Of a stretch of DNA of 60,000 bases, positions 32,565-44,295 are shown piece by piece. The stretch's first letter is position 1; each line of letters starts with the position of its first letter. The stretch is from contig NC_081409.1 of the NCBI RefSeq assembly GCF_030272615.1, positions 654,942,468-655,002,467 of the forward strand, written 5' to 3'. The translations under genes were made by a program, and so were the position numbers. Source of the stretch: Cryptomeria japonica. Its lineage: Eukaryota; Streptophyta; Pinopsida; Cupressales; Cupressaceae. The notes under the pieces were generated by a model that was not told the origin of the DNA, ran no database searches, and worked only from the letters and a program-made list of their open reading frames with translations.

Positions 32565-33846
32565 CAAGCTCACTAGCTGATATGCCACTAACGTTCATGA
32601 CATTTTCTTTCATTTCTTTTGCCTTTTTAGAAGCATCTCTAATTTATTTTTCTCTTTTCTTCCTTTGCTTCAATATATTCACATTACTCTCAATAGTCTC
32701 AGCACTACCAAAAACTTTTTCTGATGGTTCTCTCGACGCATCCAGTAAAGATTTTGCATATGTCTCCAGAATGTTAAGATCTACCTCATATCCCATTTCT
32801 GTAACCCAGACAGTTTTAGGTAATACTGCCTCCATCCAAGTTTCATCTCTTTTAATCATAAAACATATTTCCTTGTCATATTTTTCAACTATGCTTTGAG
32901 GTATCCTTACCCTAGCTTTCATCTTAGATTTGAAATATTCAAAATACTCAGCTATGTTGTTGTCTCTATCAGTTCCCATGCCAGTAAAATCTTCTTGCAA
33001 TTGTTTTCCTATCGGTATATCATAACCAAAGACTTTGGGTCTTGTATCGAGGATCTCTTTTGTGAAATATATCATTAAGTATACCAGAAGGTTTCCAAAC
33101 CGAAAAGTGCCCTTATTGTCACCCTTAATCTTTTTTAGGTTATCAATAAGTTTATCTTTTAACCACTCACACACATATATATCTACATTGTCGTTTACCA
33201 TTTCATGTGCATTGAAAATACAAAGACTAGAAACAAAATTGAGTCTATTAGCATGTGTGGTTTTGTATCCAAGAACCATACTCACATATCTCACATTGAT
33301 GTCTTTAATGTCATTCACTCTTAGTGATCTACTATCAAATGTTGCTCTAGTTAGGTCTATCACCATTTTGTTGGGAATCTTATTTGTCTTATCAGGTTTA
33401 CTACTAGTTGTGGGTAAATGAGTAACTGCCTTGATTGCTTGTCGAGTTATCTTGCAGATAGAATCCAACCATAAGAATTCACCATGTGCTCCACTCAACA
33501 CAATCCTTACTACTTCCTCTGGAAATTCAGGGATATTTAGTATCTCCACAAAACCTAAAGTCTCTACAATCTTATGTTCGGGCTTAATAGTTCCATGTTC
33601 ATCACAAATGACCTTATTAAACATTTTTATTATCTCATCAGAACCTAGTTCTTCAATATTGCAATGTATATACATTCTAGGGTCTTCTGCAAATGTTACA
33701 CCCTTAGGTATTTTAGAAAAAGCTCCTATAAGGTCATCTTGCTTTGCAGTTTTGGGAATTATTTTGAATACGGGCCTAGGGTGTTTCACATTCTCCACAA
33801 TGGTAGGGTTCAAAATAAATTCAGCAATAGAAGATGAGGAAGCCAT
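32565..33846 (-). CDS. ORF2 of the non-autonomous family, 400 codons open
   Basis: ATG at 33846 (MASSSSIAEFILNP) runs 400 codons without a stop to 32644. After that stop the homology continues (IRDAS, then VMNVSGISAS) to about 32565, where the Copia insertion removed the rest. It aligns along its length with 11319-12560 (roughly 60 % identical by eye). Notable segments: EFLWLDSICKITRQAI, LTRATFDSRSLRVNDI, HANRLNFVSSLCIF, VCEWLKDKLIDNLKKIKGD and WVTEMGYEVDLNILETYA. No transmembrane segment, zinc finger or known catalytic motif. It resembles the loosely defined proteins of unknown function carried by plant retroelements. Expression and function unknown; the open frame in an otherwise decayed neighbourhood is notable. 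Confidence 0.75.
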
Positions 33847-33890
33847 TTCAAAGAAAAATACCTCTTAACCGAATTTGGAATGTCTGAAAA

Positions 33891-34076
33891 TCACTTTGCA
33901 ACTCTACCTTGAATGCCTTTTCTAAAATTTGCGCTCACAGAAAGTTTGAAATGAGGGTTTCCTGATGCTCTATAGCCAAAAAGTTCTTTTAAAACAACAT
34001 TAAATGCTTGCTGGTTAAGTGAAAATTTAACACATCTACTGATAAATAAGAAATCTATCTTCTCACCATCAACCAA
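33891..34076 (-). other. Short open stretch between Gag-like ORF and ORF2
   Basis: Sixty-one codons (CVKFSLNQQAFNVVLKELFG, NPHFKLSVSANFRKGIQG) in the spacer between the two ORFs. A degraded counterpart is at about 11120-11270 in the plus copy (LTGKH and TPHFKF). It could be an upstream exon or leader of ORF2, or a former separate ORF. No ATG-to-stop gene is supported. Confidence 0.35.
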
Positions 34077-34128
34077 GGGTAGAATGCATGTTTTTCAATT
34101 CACTACCATACCCCCAAGCAATTATTCC

Positions 34129-35181
34129 TCAGTTAGATGAATAATCTCCTGTCGATGGAGTATTACTTTGTTCTACCGGTGAAGATATACTTTCATCCGT
34201 TCCCATATCTCTTTTCCTAATCCACTGTTTAGAAAATTCTTTCTTTACTTCCTCTACCTTCTCTTTTCCTTTCAAGCTAGATCTCATATTGTTTGCCGAT
34301 GCACTCTTGCTTCTACAAAATTTGGCAATATCTCCAATCTTGTTACAAGCATAACAAGTTACATTATTTTTCTAAATAGCCTTTCCATATCCTACACCAA
34401 TTTGTGTTCTACATTGATTAGATAAGTGCCCAAATCTTCCACAAACATAGCATTTCACATTCATTCTACAATTTTTTGATAATTTGTGAATCTACACTGA
34501 TTTGCTCTATGACCATATTTGTTACATTTAAAGCATTTCCCATTAAACTTATAAGCATTAAGTTGTCTTACCGGTTTGTTCTGATCATGATTGTTTGCAG
34601 TATCGGAACTATCACCAACTTCAAATCCAAGTCCATTAGTATCTCCATCAGGTTTCTGATTTTTCAGCATCTCATCAAGCTCCTCTAAACTTTTCTTGAA
34701 TTTATCTTTGTTCTTATTTGCAGTAGCCAACTCATTTTCCAGAATTCCTTTTTGTCTCATAAGCTCAGTTTTATCATGTTCCATGTGAATCAGATCTGTC
34801 TTCAACATATCATTCTCATGACTAAGTCTCAAATTTTCATTTCCAGCATCATTAAGTCTCCTAGCCAAGTCTTCTTCATTCTTCTTCCTATCTTCAATAT
34901 CTTTACATAACCTCATAGTCATATATTGCATTTCATTCTTCATATTATTGTTTTCTTGTCTTAACTTGTTTGCAAGTTCTCTAAGAGTTTCTTTCATCAT
35001 CCTCATTTTACATCTGCATATGAAGTTCTTTTCTTTTATTCTTTGCAATAACCAGGTTATTTTGAAGTTCCTAAATGAATTCTTGAGCAGTTTTTAGTTC
35101 ATCCTCCAATCTGATGTTCTTCACTTTTTCTACATCATAATCCACAAGAGCTCCTTCCAACTCTTGTCTTAAGTTCTCCAT
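34129..35181 (-). pseudogene. Gag-like coiled-coil / zinc-knuckle protein, second copy
   Basis: ATG at 35181, stop at 34129-34131, matching the limits of the plus copy. A frame change near 35000 separates the N-terminus from the open frame 34461-35048. The coiled coil contains NNMKNEMQYMTMRLCKDIED and LIHMEHDKTELMRQ. Knuckles are CFKCNKYGHRANQC (about 34495-34540), CYVCGRFGHLSNQC (about 34410-34455) and a third with Asp replacing His (CYACNKIGDIAKFC, about 34315-34360). The second knuckle of the plus copy is missing here. Confidence 0.8.
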
Positions 35182-35237
35182 CTGTATCGGTGTCAGAATC
35201 TTCCTCAAGTTGTTAGGCTTTTGTAAATAGAGGACCA

Positions 35238-35250
35238 GGCCCTGATACCA
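35238..35250 (-). other. Primer-binding site, initiator tRNA-Met, one mismatch
   Basis: Minus-strand TGGTATCAGGGCC, one base (A to G) from the plus-copy site TGGTATCAGAGCC, two bases inside the LTR end. Confidence 0.9.
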
Positions 35251-35252
35251 AT

Positions 35253-36096
35253 TGTTAGATTTAATAACAATCCTAAAGACATTGAGAGGAGGGGGGTGAA
35301 TCAGTGTCTAACTGGTTAACAAAATATTCAAACTTATTAAGAACTTTGTATCCCAAAATAGTGTACCGATAAATAAGAATTAATACAGCAAATAAGAATA
35401 ATAGAGACAACATAGAGAATACACCATAACACAAGATATTTAATGAGGAAACCCAGTGTGGGAAAACCCTTAGTGGGATTTGTGACCCACAATATTCACT
35501 CACTGGCCAATGAATAAATATTACTTACAATGAGGGGCCTGCACATGCAGGGAGGCCAACTACCTAAAGCTCACTGCTTAATCACAAAACATAAGTCTCA
35601 CTGACTTACAAAATGGATTATCAAAATCGAGTATAATGTACTGCTTAAGATCAACATCAACTATGCCAGGTTCAGTACCGGTTTAAGCTCAATCTATAAC
35701 CAAAACCTTTGTTGTCCTAAATCACCTTATACAAAATCCTGCTATCAATTTCACATCATATTACATTCTTTTCTCCATCCATCCTATATTCAAAAATATC
35801 TTACAAGACTTCATATATATGAGTCTTTTACAATATACCAAGTCGGCTTTACAAAAGATAATTACATTTCAAAATAATTCATATAAAGAAAAGTTTATTC
35901 CATGTCAGTTGGAGTGTCGGTATGCATTGTTGCCGATGTTGGTGAAGTGTCTGCCAGTGTATGTAGAAATCTATTGCCGGTGCCGATATCTATCGGTGGG
36001 TTGTCAGAAGGTTGCCAGTCGGTTGCCAGTTGGTTGCCAGTTGGTTGCCATCAATGACAACATCAACTATTCTCATAAGAGTGTAGAATGCCAACA
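35253..36096 (-). repeat. 5' LTR of the second non-autonomous copy
   Basis: 844 bp on the minus strand, TGTTGGCATTCTACACTC to ATCTAACA. Keeps the same blocks as 8956-9840 (CCCACTAAGGGTTTTCCC, AGCAGTGAGCTTTAGG). An 11-bp tandem repeat (GTTGCCAGTTG, four units at 36011-36051) is expanded relative to the other copy. The flank at 36097-36101 is TTCTC; no matching TSD is visible because the 3' end is gone. Confidence 0.93.
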
Positions 36097-39000
36097 TTCT
36101 CAAGAGGGCAAACCCTTCTACGTAAAATGAAGATGATAATAATTTCTCTTACACCCAACGTCCAATGGAAGGTGAGGGGAGCTCAGATACTTTTGTTATC
36201 ATCTTTAGGGTTCTATCTAAACACAAATCATACCAAAGGCGGATGAAAACTCAAGAAAGTTAATTAACCCCAAAATGAAATAAAGATGTGAGCCTAATTA
36301 AACTAGAAAAGAAAAGACAAATAGTCATGTAGACAAAATTTCTAAATTTTTAGCATTATTTAAAAAAAATATGGGTAAAAATACAATGTTGTGTCACTTT
36401 TATCGGATTTAATATTTTTACATCCAATTACACACATAATATAAATATTAAAATATTGTTTATATTAATAAATTAAAATTAACATAAAAAATATTAAATT
36501 GCATAAAAAATACCTTTAAAAAGTTGCCCACAAAAATACATTCAAATAACCTTCAAATTAATGCTAGCGGCTTAATTGACATTGTTGATTGACTTTGTAA
36601 AAAACACAAAAACACATGACACTATCCCTTGGTCAATTGGGGGACCGAACTAGCAGGAGTTAGTTTGACCAAACTCAGTCCAGTCGAACTCAATTCGGCC
36701 AGACTAGCCTGTATTTCATGTGATGTGGCACAAAAAATGTGATTTTCTCTGCATTTTAGAAAATTTTAACGTCTGGTCTGGTTTTCTTTAGGCAGACTTT
36801 CTTTTACAAAAATAAAAAAATACCTTTTTGTAGAGCTTGAAGTCATGAATCGAGGCATATAATTTTTTAGTATTTTCTATTATTTTTAAATATTCTTTAT
36901 TAATTAAACATTGTGATTAGGTTTTTAAAGTTAAAAAAGAAGCTAATTAGAAATAAAAATAATAATATTTAAATATTAAAAAAAAAAAAATCATTAGATG
37001 AGAGAATCTTCTCCAAAAGGGTATAATTTGTTTTTTGATAATGATAAGTTTAGTAGACAAAAGGTGACGTAGAATGAAAACTACCAAATTTAGTTATGTT
37101 GGGCTTTAAAATATTATTACAAAAAAAATACACATCAAAATTAATTTTTTTAAAAACTGCATCTATATGTCCTCTATTTGGAAAGTTAAAAAAAAAAGAA
37201 GTTCATTATCATTATTTTTGGTGACACGGACTAGAACCCCTAATTTTCAGTATTTTTTAGCAATAAAAAATATGTCATTGAATATATAAAAACAATGTCA
37301 ATTTTTCAAACATAAATTTCATTAATATTTCTACATTTGATGAGTTTACATCATTTTAAAATTTAATTTAGAAATGTCACTTTTATGTGGTCGAAGTTAA
37401 ACAATTTTAGTTGTCTTGATCACTTCCTTTATAATAGTGTGACAGTACTATTATCACTAAGGTTTGCACCCTAGCTAAGCCTAGACTCGGCTAACTTGTG
37501 ACACATGGGAGTACCTCCAGGTAGTGGGTATCCTATAAGGAAAGTAGACCTCCAGAGAGGGTTGGTTCCCTTTGAAATTTCCTAAAACTACTAATTTTTA
37601 CAAAGAAAATGGATAAAATGATGGTTGTAAATAAAAATCTACTTTAGTCAAGCAGTGATGCACCAAGATATTTTGGAAATATTTCAACAGGACTAATCAA
37701 GATCACCTTGTTCACAACTTATTCAAACTTAAAGGACCATGAACATTTCATATGTAGGCTACCAATCTCATATTTACATAGATGATGTACTTCATACAAT
37801 AACAAAGTTTGAAACAAGATTTTGCACATGTAACCTGGTCAACTTCAAGAAAACTTGCTTTAAGCATATTAACGATGCATAGAAATTAAAGGATTCATGA
37901 TAAACCACAATGCATATCATGATTACATACAATACTTATGAAATTGATACAAGAAAACATGGAGGAACAACAACAACTTTTATTGATCCTAAAGAATCTG
38001 ATTACAAAGAATGAAAATTTGATAACTCAAAATGTTTGAGTTACAAACAAGTGTCACTATTGTGTTCAAAATAAGGAAAATGCAAGAACTGACTGAGAAG
38101 ATGAGCTGAAGTTGTATTTTTATTGAAGTTGCCCCTAAATTTTGAAATTCAAATTATTGGCTCCTTTTGACTTGTTGACCTAGCTAAGTTGTAGATCGAT
38201 GGTTGTCCCCTTTCCTCAAAATCAGGTCCAAGTAGTTGTAAATTTTAAATCAGACCTTGCTATGTGAGCTCATTTGAAAACCCCTCAAAATTGGGTTGGA
38301 ACTGGAGATTTGGAGCTGATTTGCTCCCAAACTGCCCCTTGTTTGATGAGTCACCCTTGGCAGCCTTCAAATCAGAGATTAGAGTGCTTATTTGACCTCA
38401 ACAACCTCCTCAAATTATGGGATTTTTGTTTTTGGTCGACCCTCTTTGGTATGAATTTGAATTCAATGGCATTGATGATAAATTTGAATTTTGAAATTCA
38501 AATTTGGAAATTTGAAATCAATACATTCAACTCCACTCATGACAGTCCTTCCTCAAATGCACGCATACCCTTATTCTTGCTACTATCATTTGTTGTTCAT
38601 TGTTATATTATGCTACCGTACCCTTGAATTACTCTCATTTTGGAAGCAAAGGCATGATTGTATTTTAGCAAATTGATTACTCATATTGTCATGACGTTTG
38701 TTCTCAACATGCTATCTTTATTCTATTTTGTTCACTGGTTTGTTATTTTTTTTTAGGCGTTTAAGCTACTTTTGTCGATGTTGCTAATACTATCCTTTGG
38801 TGATTTTATACCTTGGACATCACTAGTATTTCAGTGTGCTGACAATTTTATTGATTCTTTGACAGATCACAAATTTTGGTTCACACATTATCATTAGTTT
38901 CTTTCACTCTTCTTTATGCCTGTAATTTTCCTCACGCCCACTGTGAATAACATTGTAATTGTTAAAATTGCTTTGTTGTTCATGGACTAATTTGTGATCT

Positions 39001-40541
39001 TATCTTTGATGGTATTAACATTATTGATTGTCATAATAATCTCCACACTTTCTTTACAAATACCACTCTGTTAGTGCCTTTTGGTGACTGAATTTTCAAG
39101 CTTATAGGCTACTTTGACTATTAAAATAGTCCTTTATGACTGCAATAAGCCATTTCCTTTATTACTACACTTTGGACAGTGGATTGTGTATTTAGTCTCC
39201 ATTTTCCCTGCTTTTTGAATTATTGATCACAGATATTTACTACATGAGATTAAATTCATCTTTGTAAGAGGACTATCTCTGCTCATAACACTCTTTGAAT
39301 TGTCTTCTGGTCTTATATAAGACTGTGATTGTCTTCTAGGTTCCTTTTATGTGTGACTCCATGGTATGGTGAGCACTCTGTTTTTTAGGGCTACTCATTG
39401 TGACCTTAACTACTCTTTGGATGGAATATCTTCAAACACACCTTTTTTATCTTTAATCACAAAGTCACATATCACTATGATTATGACTTTGCATGTCAAA
39501 ACAGTGATCTCTTTCTTTGAATGCACTGATTGTTCCTATAAGAAGTTTCAACCATACCATATATTACCATATATTAATTGTGTTCTAGCTTTATAGCTAT
39601 CTTCATGAGTTAATAATAGTGAAAAATTGTATCTTCCAACTATATCTTTTGAAAGCATGTTGCAACTATTTTCATCATACCTTCTTGATCACTGATGGTT
39701 ATTACTTGGGTCACTAACATGGCTATTAACTCTTTATGGCCTTTCAACTATTACTCACCCCTCATGAAGACTACTGTTGGATACTTACTTTACGTGGACT
39801 TTCAAAAAACATTGATCACTGCATGCTTGAAGGTGAGTACTTTTGTCTATGACTGCTCCAAAGACTCTGACTGATATAATTCAATAAATCAACAAATTCT
39901 CTACTCCTCGATCATTAGCAAGTTGTCTCAGGGATGACTACAAGTTGTGGTAATCACAGTCATCCTTCAAAATATGTTCATCCTTCTTAACTATTATTAG
40001 TGACTACAATATTGTGCTTGAGAATTGATCACAATGGCTGAAGATGTTGCTCAGTTGACAATGCTTTAATGATTGATTGTCTATGGGACTATGATATTTT
40101 ACTTGCTCACTATTTTAGCAAAACTGTGACTATTTTTTATGCTCTAGTCTGCAACATAGCCTTGTTGTTCTGAAAAACTTTCAATGATTTCTCCTTGTCT
40201 TTTATCATCAATTTGAAACTTTCCTTTGTGATAGGCTTCCATACCTTCTTCATCATGTATTCTTTTCATTGACTGCATTCTTTTGAATCTTGCTCATGCT
40301 GGAATTCTTGTAAGGACTGAATTTATTGATAATTATTCCAAAAAACCACGAACAAGGGTTCCTATATGGATAGTGTCTTTTGCATGTTCAAAAGACTATC
40401 ATTTGATTACTTTCACAAGTACTTCTATCTATACTTTGACAGTGAATGACATCAAGCTCTTGTGACCGTCATGGCCTTGAATGATCTTAATTTGATTGAA
40501 CATTTGTTGCTAACACTAAACCCAACCCATTATCAACACAC
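36097..40541. other. Unassigned AT-rich stretch
   Basis: I see no coding region, LTR end, PBS or RNA gene here. 36350-37400 is strongly AT-rich with A- and T-runs (for example 36980-36990). 37437-37600 is a more GC-balanced island without ORF. 38100-40460 has pyrimidine-rich plus-strand text with only short open frames that look like chance. Probably very old repeats. Confidence 0.5.
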
Positions 40542-40546
40542 ATGCT

Positions 40547-41447
40547 TGTTAGCATTACATTATGTGTTAGCATTGATGTCAAATCCTTTAGGTCCAGATT
40601 AAGTCCAGATGTGGTATGATGAGAAAGAGTGTTCAATTTAGGCATATGTTGTGCAATTGAAGGTTTCCTGGTTTCACCATATGTGTTCGGTATCTCAGAA
40701 GATGTTTTTATATATTTTTTTCGGTTCAGCATGATCTGCAGCTCGAGGTCTTAGATCAGATATTGAGGATGTATAGTGTGCGGATACATTTTAGGTCTAG
40801 CTTTGGTGATGTATGTAGCGTGTTTATGTGTTCGAGGAGGAACAATGTGATATGGTTCACTTTTCATTCCTTGCCACCACCAAAATGTTTAGTGGAAACC
40901 TATTTTAGATCCCTATCTTAACCAACATTGAGAATTATGATTTTCGAAGATATTATATATATAGAAGCTTGATTTGATGATTTCATATATGGTTTTTTGT
41001 GTTCAAGACATGTGAGATTGAATGAATCCAGTGACTATGTGAGATATTTACCGGAAGCATTTCTGGCAATATAGACTGTGTTTTTCTTGTGGTGGATTCT
41101 CTTTGTCTTTCTTTCTTCTTTGATAGTAAGCCTTTTAGGGCAGTGAGCCCATCTGTAGTGAGCATATTGGTAGTGAGCCTTTCAAGGCAGTGAGCCGATC
41201 AGCAGTGAGCACATTGGTAGTAAGCCACCCTTGTAAAAATCACCTTAACTGATGTTTATATATTGAGAATTAGCATTCTCTGTGGTTTTTCCCTTCTTAG
41301 GTTTTCCACGTAAATTCTGGTGTTTCCTCTGTCTAATTTAAATTTTTGCATGTGTTTCCTAATTCTGTTAATTCGGCTTAATATTTTGATATGTTAAAAT
41401 TTGATGTCAACTGATTCACCCCCTCTCAGTTGCTCGGATATTTAACA
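40547..41447 (+). mobile_element. Solo Copia-type LTR with ATGCT target-site duplication
   Basis: 901 bp from TGTTAGCATTAC to GGATATTTAACA, flanked by ATGCT at 40542-40546 and 41448-41452. It carries GTGGTTTTTCCC and GGTTTTCCACGTAAAT near 41280-41315, and ATTCACCCCCTCTCAG before the end, the block shared with the other Copia-like LTRs here. No PBS or coding sequence follows, so it is a solo LTR. Confidence 0.95.
41124..41233 (+). repeat. 47-bp tandem repeat inside the solo LTR
   Basis: Units start at 41124, 41171 and 41218 (partial). Each begins TAGTAAGCC or TAGTGAGCC and contains sub-repeats of CAGTGAGC. About 2.3 copies. Confidence 0.9.
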
Positions 41448-41452
41448 ATGCT

Positions 41453-43535
41453 TATGACAGTCACCGATATGCTAATCTAAGACTTTCTACGATGCATGGG
41501 TGTTAATGACACACAAATCCTAGACTATATCTTTAATATCAGTATTATTGCTCTTTGTCATGATCTAGGGTGATTTGTTTGCTCTAAGATGGTGAATGTG
41601 CATCAGATCACCTTTCAGACCTGTCAAAGAAACCCTTACGATGAGTCTTATAATGTTATAGACCTTTCTTTGTAACTTTCAATAACCCAAAATTTCTCTT
41701 ACGATGGATTGTGGCAATGGAACTCAAGGGAATACCTTAGTTTTTGTGACCTCATATAGATCACATACACAAGATCTTGAAAAGTATTCTAACGGTAAGC
41801 ATATCTAAATCTCTCATGAAAACCCTAGACTTTCTCTGAAACAAAGACTCTTTCTAAAGAAGAATAAAGAAGAAACCATATACTAAACAATAAACGGCAT
41901 GCATTCTTCATTATCATGCAAAATATAACCTTAATGAACAAACTCCATTAAGAAGCGCAAGGGATGAGGACAAACCCATAATAAGCATGCAGCTCTTTTT
42001 GAATGTTCCCCAACTTATTATAAGGATATGCAGATCTTTGTATGATCGACTGGCTCTCTCTTGGAAAATCTCTGATGGTCATGATTTGAATCTGTTGTTA
42101 ACTGCCATCTTCTTGCAATTTGGGCACCATTATCTTTTCCTAGAAGCTTTATTACTGCTCTCCTACATGGGTATTGATTGAAACCTCCTTTCTACTTGTC
42201 GTTGATTGTTCTTGAATGCTCAAAACCCGATACCCCACCTTCAAAGTCTTTGAAACCAATGAATGAAACTCAGAAAAAATCTTCCTTGGCAACCATTACT
42301 CAGCAGCAATATCAATTTAGCTTTTCTTACTGTTGTATTCTCGCTTAATTATGAGTTAGAACTTGGGGTTGCAAAGTTTTATCGAATAAAAACCCTAATT
42401 TCCCCCATATCAAAACCACGTGGTTTTGATTTGAGTATTCTTCTTGCATTTTTTTTTGACAGAGATTCCCTCCAAAACACAAATAATTCTTTTCTAAAAC
42501 ATTTGTTTAAGAACACGTGGTCCCTATGCCAAGGATAGAGCCTCTCGTTTTTTTGTTTTTTTTTTGGAGAACTTTGTCATTAATTAAAGGAAGTGACACA
42601 TCTAGGCACCTTCAAGACAACTTCAAAAGCTAATGAACTAAGCAATATACCCACCCCATTTAGTCCAAAGACTTGAAAACAAAACACCAAATTTATTATG
42701 AATTTACCATAAAGATGCAACCTATTCAAAACGCGAAATCTCAAAATGATTTCAAAAGTGCAATTAAGGCATGAGGTCAAAATTGTACAACAATATTGTG
42801 CTTTTACCCCCTACTTCCATCGACTATTTTAGACTTGTCTGTTGCATGGATTGTCTTTGCTTCTCTCTCAAATGGCTTCATTTGAATATAGTTTACTTTG
42901 TAGATTAGAAGTGGATTCATACATTCTTATATTATTTATTTGTTATATATCAAATGTAACTGCAATTGTAATTGGGACAAGCCTACAAGGCAGATTATGT
43001 AAACAATGTTATAAACAGTTATATAATTATGATGTTATTTAAGTAAAGTGAGGATAGGATTCATGATGGTTAGTTGTAATGATTTTACTATGCATGTATG
43101 AATAGATTATGTGTTAGTTATTTATTATTCAAGTCATTATAGGAACATTTGGATTTGGGTCCTAAAATGAACCTAGACTTAAGTTAAATGAATGCATTTA
43201 GTTTCTTATCATTATGTAATAAAATGGCAATGAATCTTTTAGGATGCGTTAATTTTATCATTAATACTCATCTCATAATGTATGGTTAATTGGTAATTAT
43301 GTTAGATATAGTTCCTTTCATGTTTTTGTGAGCTTTTAGTAACAACATTAAGGAGCCTTAGAGAATGGTTTGCTTTTTATTTATTTATGCTTGTGCATTT
43401 GAGTTTATTAAGTTATCTCTTTTTTGAGCATTGCATTAGGATTCTCATGAAAATGTTTTTAAAAAAAAATAAAAATCTCTTCTTATTTGAGTTAGTTAGG
43501 TTAGATCCTCTAGGGTTCCTTGGCGGGGCATTACA
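41453..43535. other. Region ending in a large-LTR terminus
   Basis: No gene seen. At 43505-43535 the plus strand reads GGTTCCTTGGCGGGGCATTACA. Its complement is the TGTAATGCCCCGCCAAG terminus of the 47196 LTR. The sequence below 43535 is therefore probably an LTR of that family, but its other end is not recognisable. A poly-T/oligo-A patch is at 42545-42565. Confidence 0.5.
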
Positions 43536-43860
43536 TATTGAGATAATTATAATTCTTTTAGCATAATGTAATCATGTGATCAAATCATATGATCTTTGAA
43601 TGATCAGTGCAAAAAAGTTGAATTAATAGCATTCTAAGTTTATGGGTTCATAATCAATTTTATCAATTTGAATAGAAGCGTGCTATAGTATTTGAGCATT
43701 CCAAGTTTGTAGATTTTAAATTTGTGTATATTTTGAGTTGTCTTCATTTATTTCTAATATTCAAAATTTGTCACATTAGGAGGAACTAAGCATTGTATTT
43801 GGAGAGTCTACAATTTGAACCCTTTCTCATACTTGTTATTTTCATGGTTATTTCAATCTT

Positions 43861-44282
43861 TGTTGGAGAATTTTACTCTTACAATTTAATTAATTTTTTT
43901 TGTTAGAGTTTTACTTTCTACCCTCCATTAATTTATATTTCATAAAATTATATGTGGTTTGAATATCAATCTACACTAATTTCTTGTTGACCATCTTAGA
44001 GAATTGTAATTAATTTTTTTGTGTATATTCTATCAGTTATGTTGAATATTCTAAAAATATCTTCCATAATTGAAACATAAGAAATAGTTTGTTCTAAAAC
44101 TAAACAATGTATGTATTATTATTAGCAGGCTTTTATTTTTGGCACGTCAACCATAATTCTACAAATTTAATTTTTCTTTAAGATACCTCTATATAGTGAG
44201 TCAATTGGAATAATAGTATCAAGTTGAATAAGAATTATTCTCTATCCTAATGTATAGTGTTTATCATTGCTTCTATCCAACA
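43861..44282 (+). repeat. Old Copia LTR
   Basis: 422 bp, TGTTGGAGAATTTT to CTATCCAACA, with perfect 6-bp inverted ends TGTTGG/CCAACA. A degenerate initiator tRNA-Met site (TGGTATCAAAG) follows two bases later. The size is typical for Copia. No second LTR copy was noticed in the window. Confidence 0.75.
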
Positions 44283-44284
44283 AG

Positions 44285-44295
44285 TGGTATCAAAG
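44285..44295 (+). other. Degenerate primer-binding site
   Basis: TGGTATCAAAG, one change from TGGTATCAGAG, directly after the LTR end at 44282. Confidence 0.7.

Larger units (their letters stand above)
32540..36096 (-). mobile_element. Second copy of the non-autonomous family (5' half)
   Basis: Minus strand: 5' LTR 36096-35253, PBS, Gag-like ORF 35181-34129, ORF2 from 33846, cut at 32540 by the Copia LTR. Start (TGTTGGCATTCTACACTC), end (CTAACA), PBS context (TCCTCTATTTxCAAAAGCC) and both ORFs match the plus-strand copy at 8956. The 3' half is not found in the window. Confidence 0.9.

Noticed and set aside
33035-33868. Plus-strand frames of 128 and 145 codons
   Set aside because: Antisense to the open ORF2.
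38274-38627. 117-codon plus frame as a host gene
   Set aside because: No domain, no neighbouring exons or splice context that I can see; chance-length frame in old DNA.
41124-41233. 47-bp direct repeats as a CRISPR-like array
   Set aside because: Adjacent repeats without spacers inside a plant LTR; ordinary tandem duplication.
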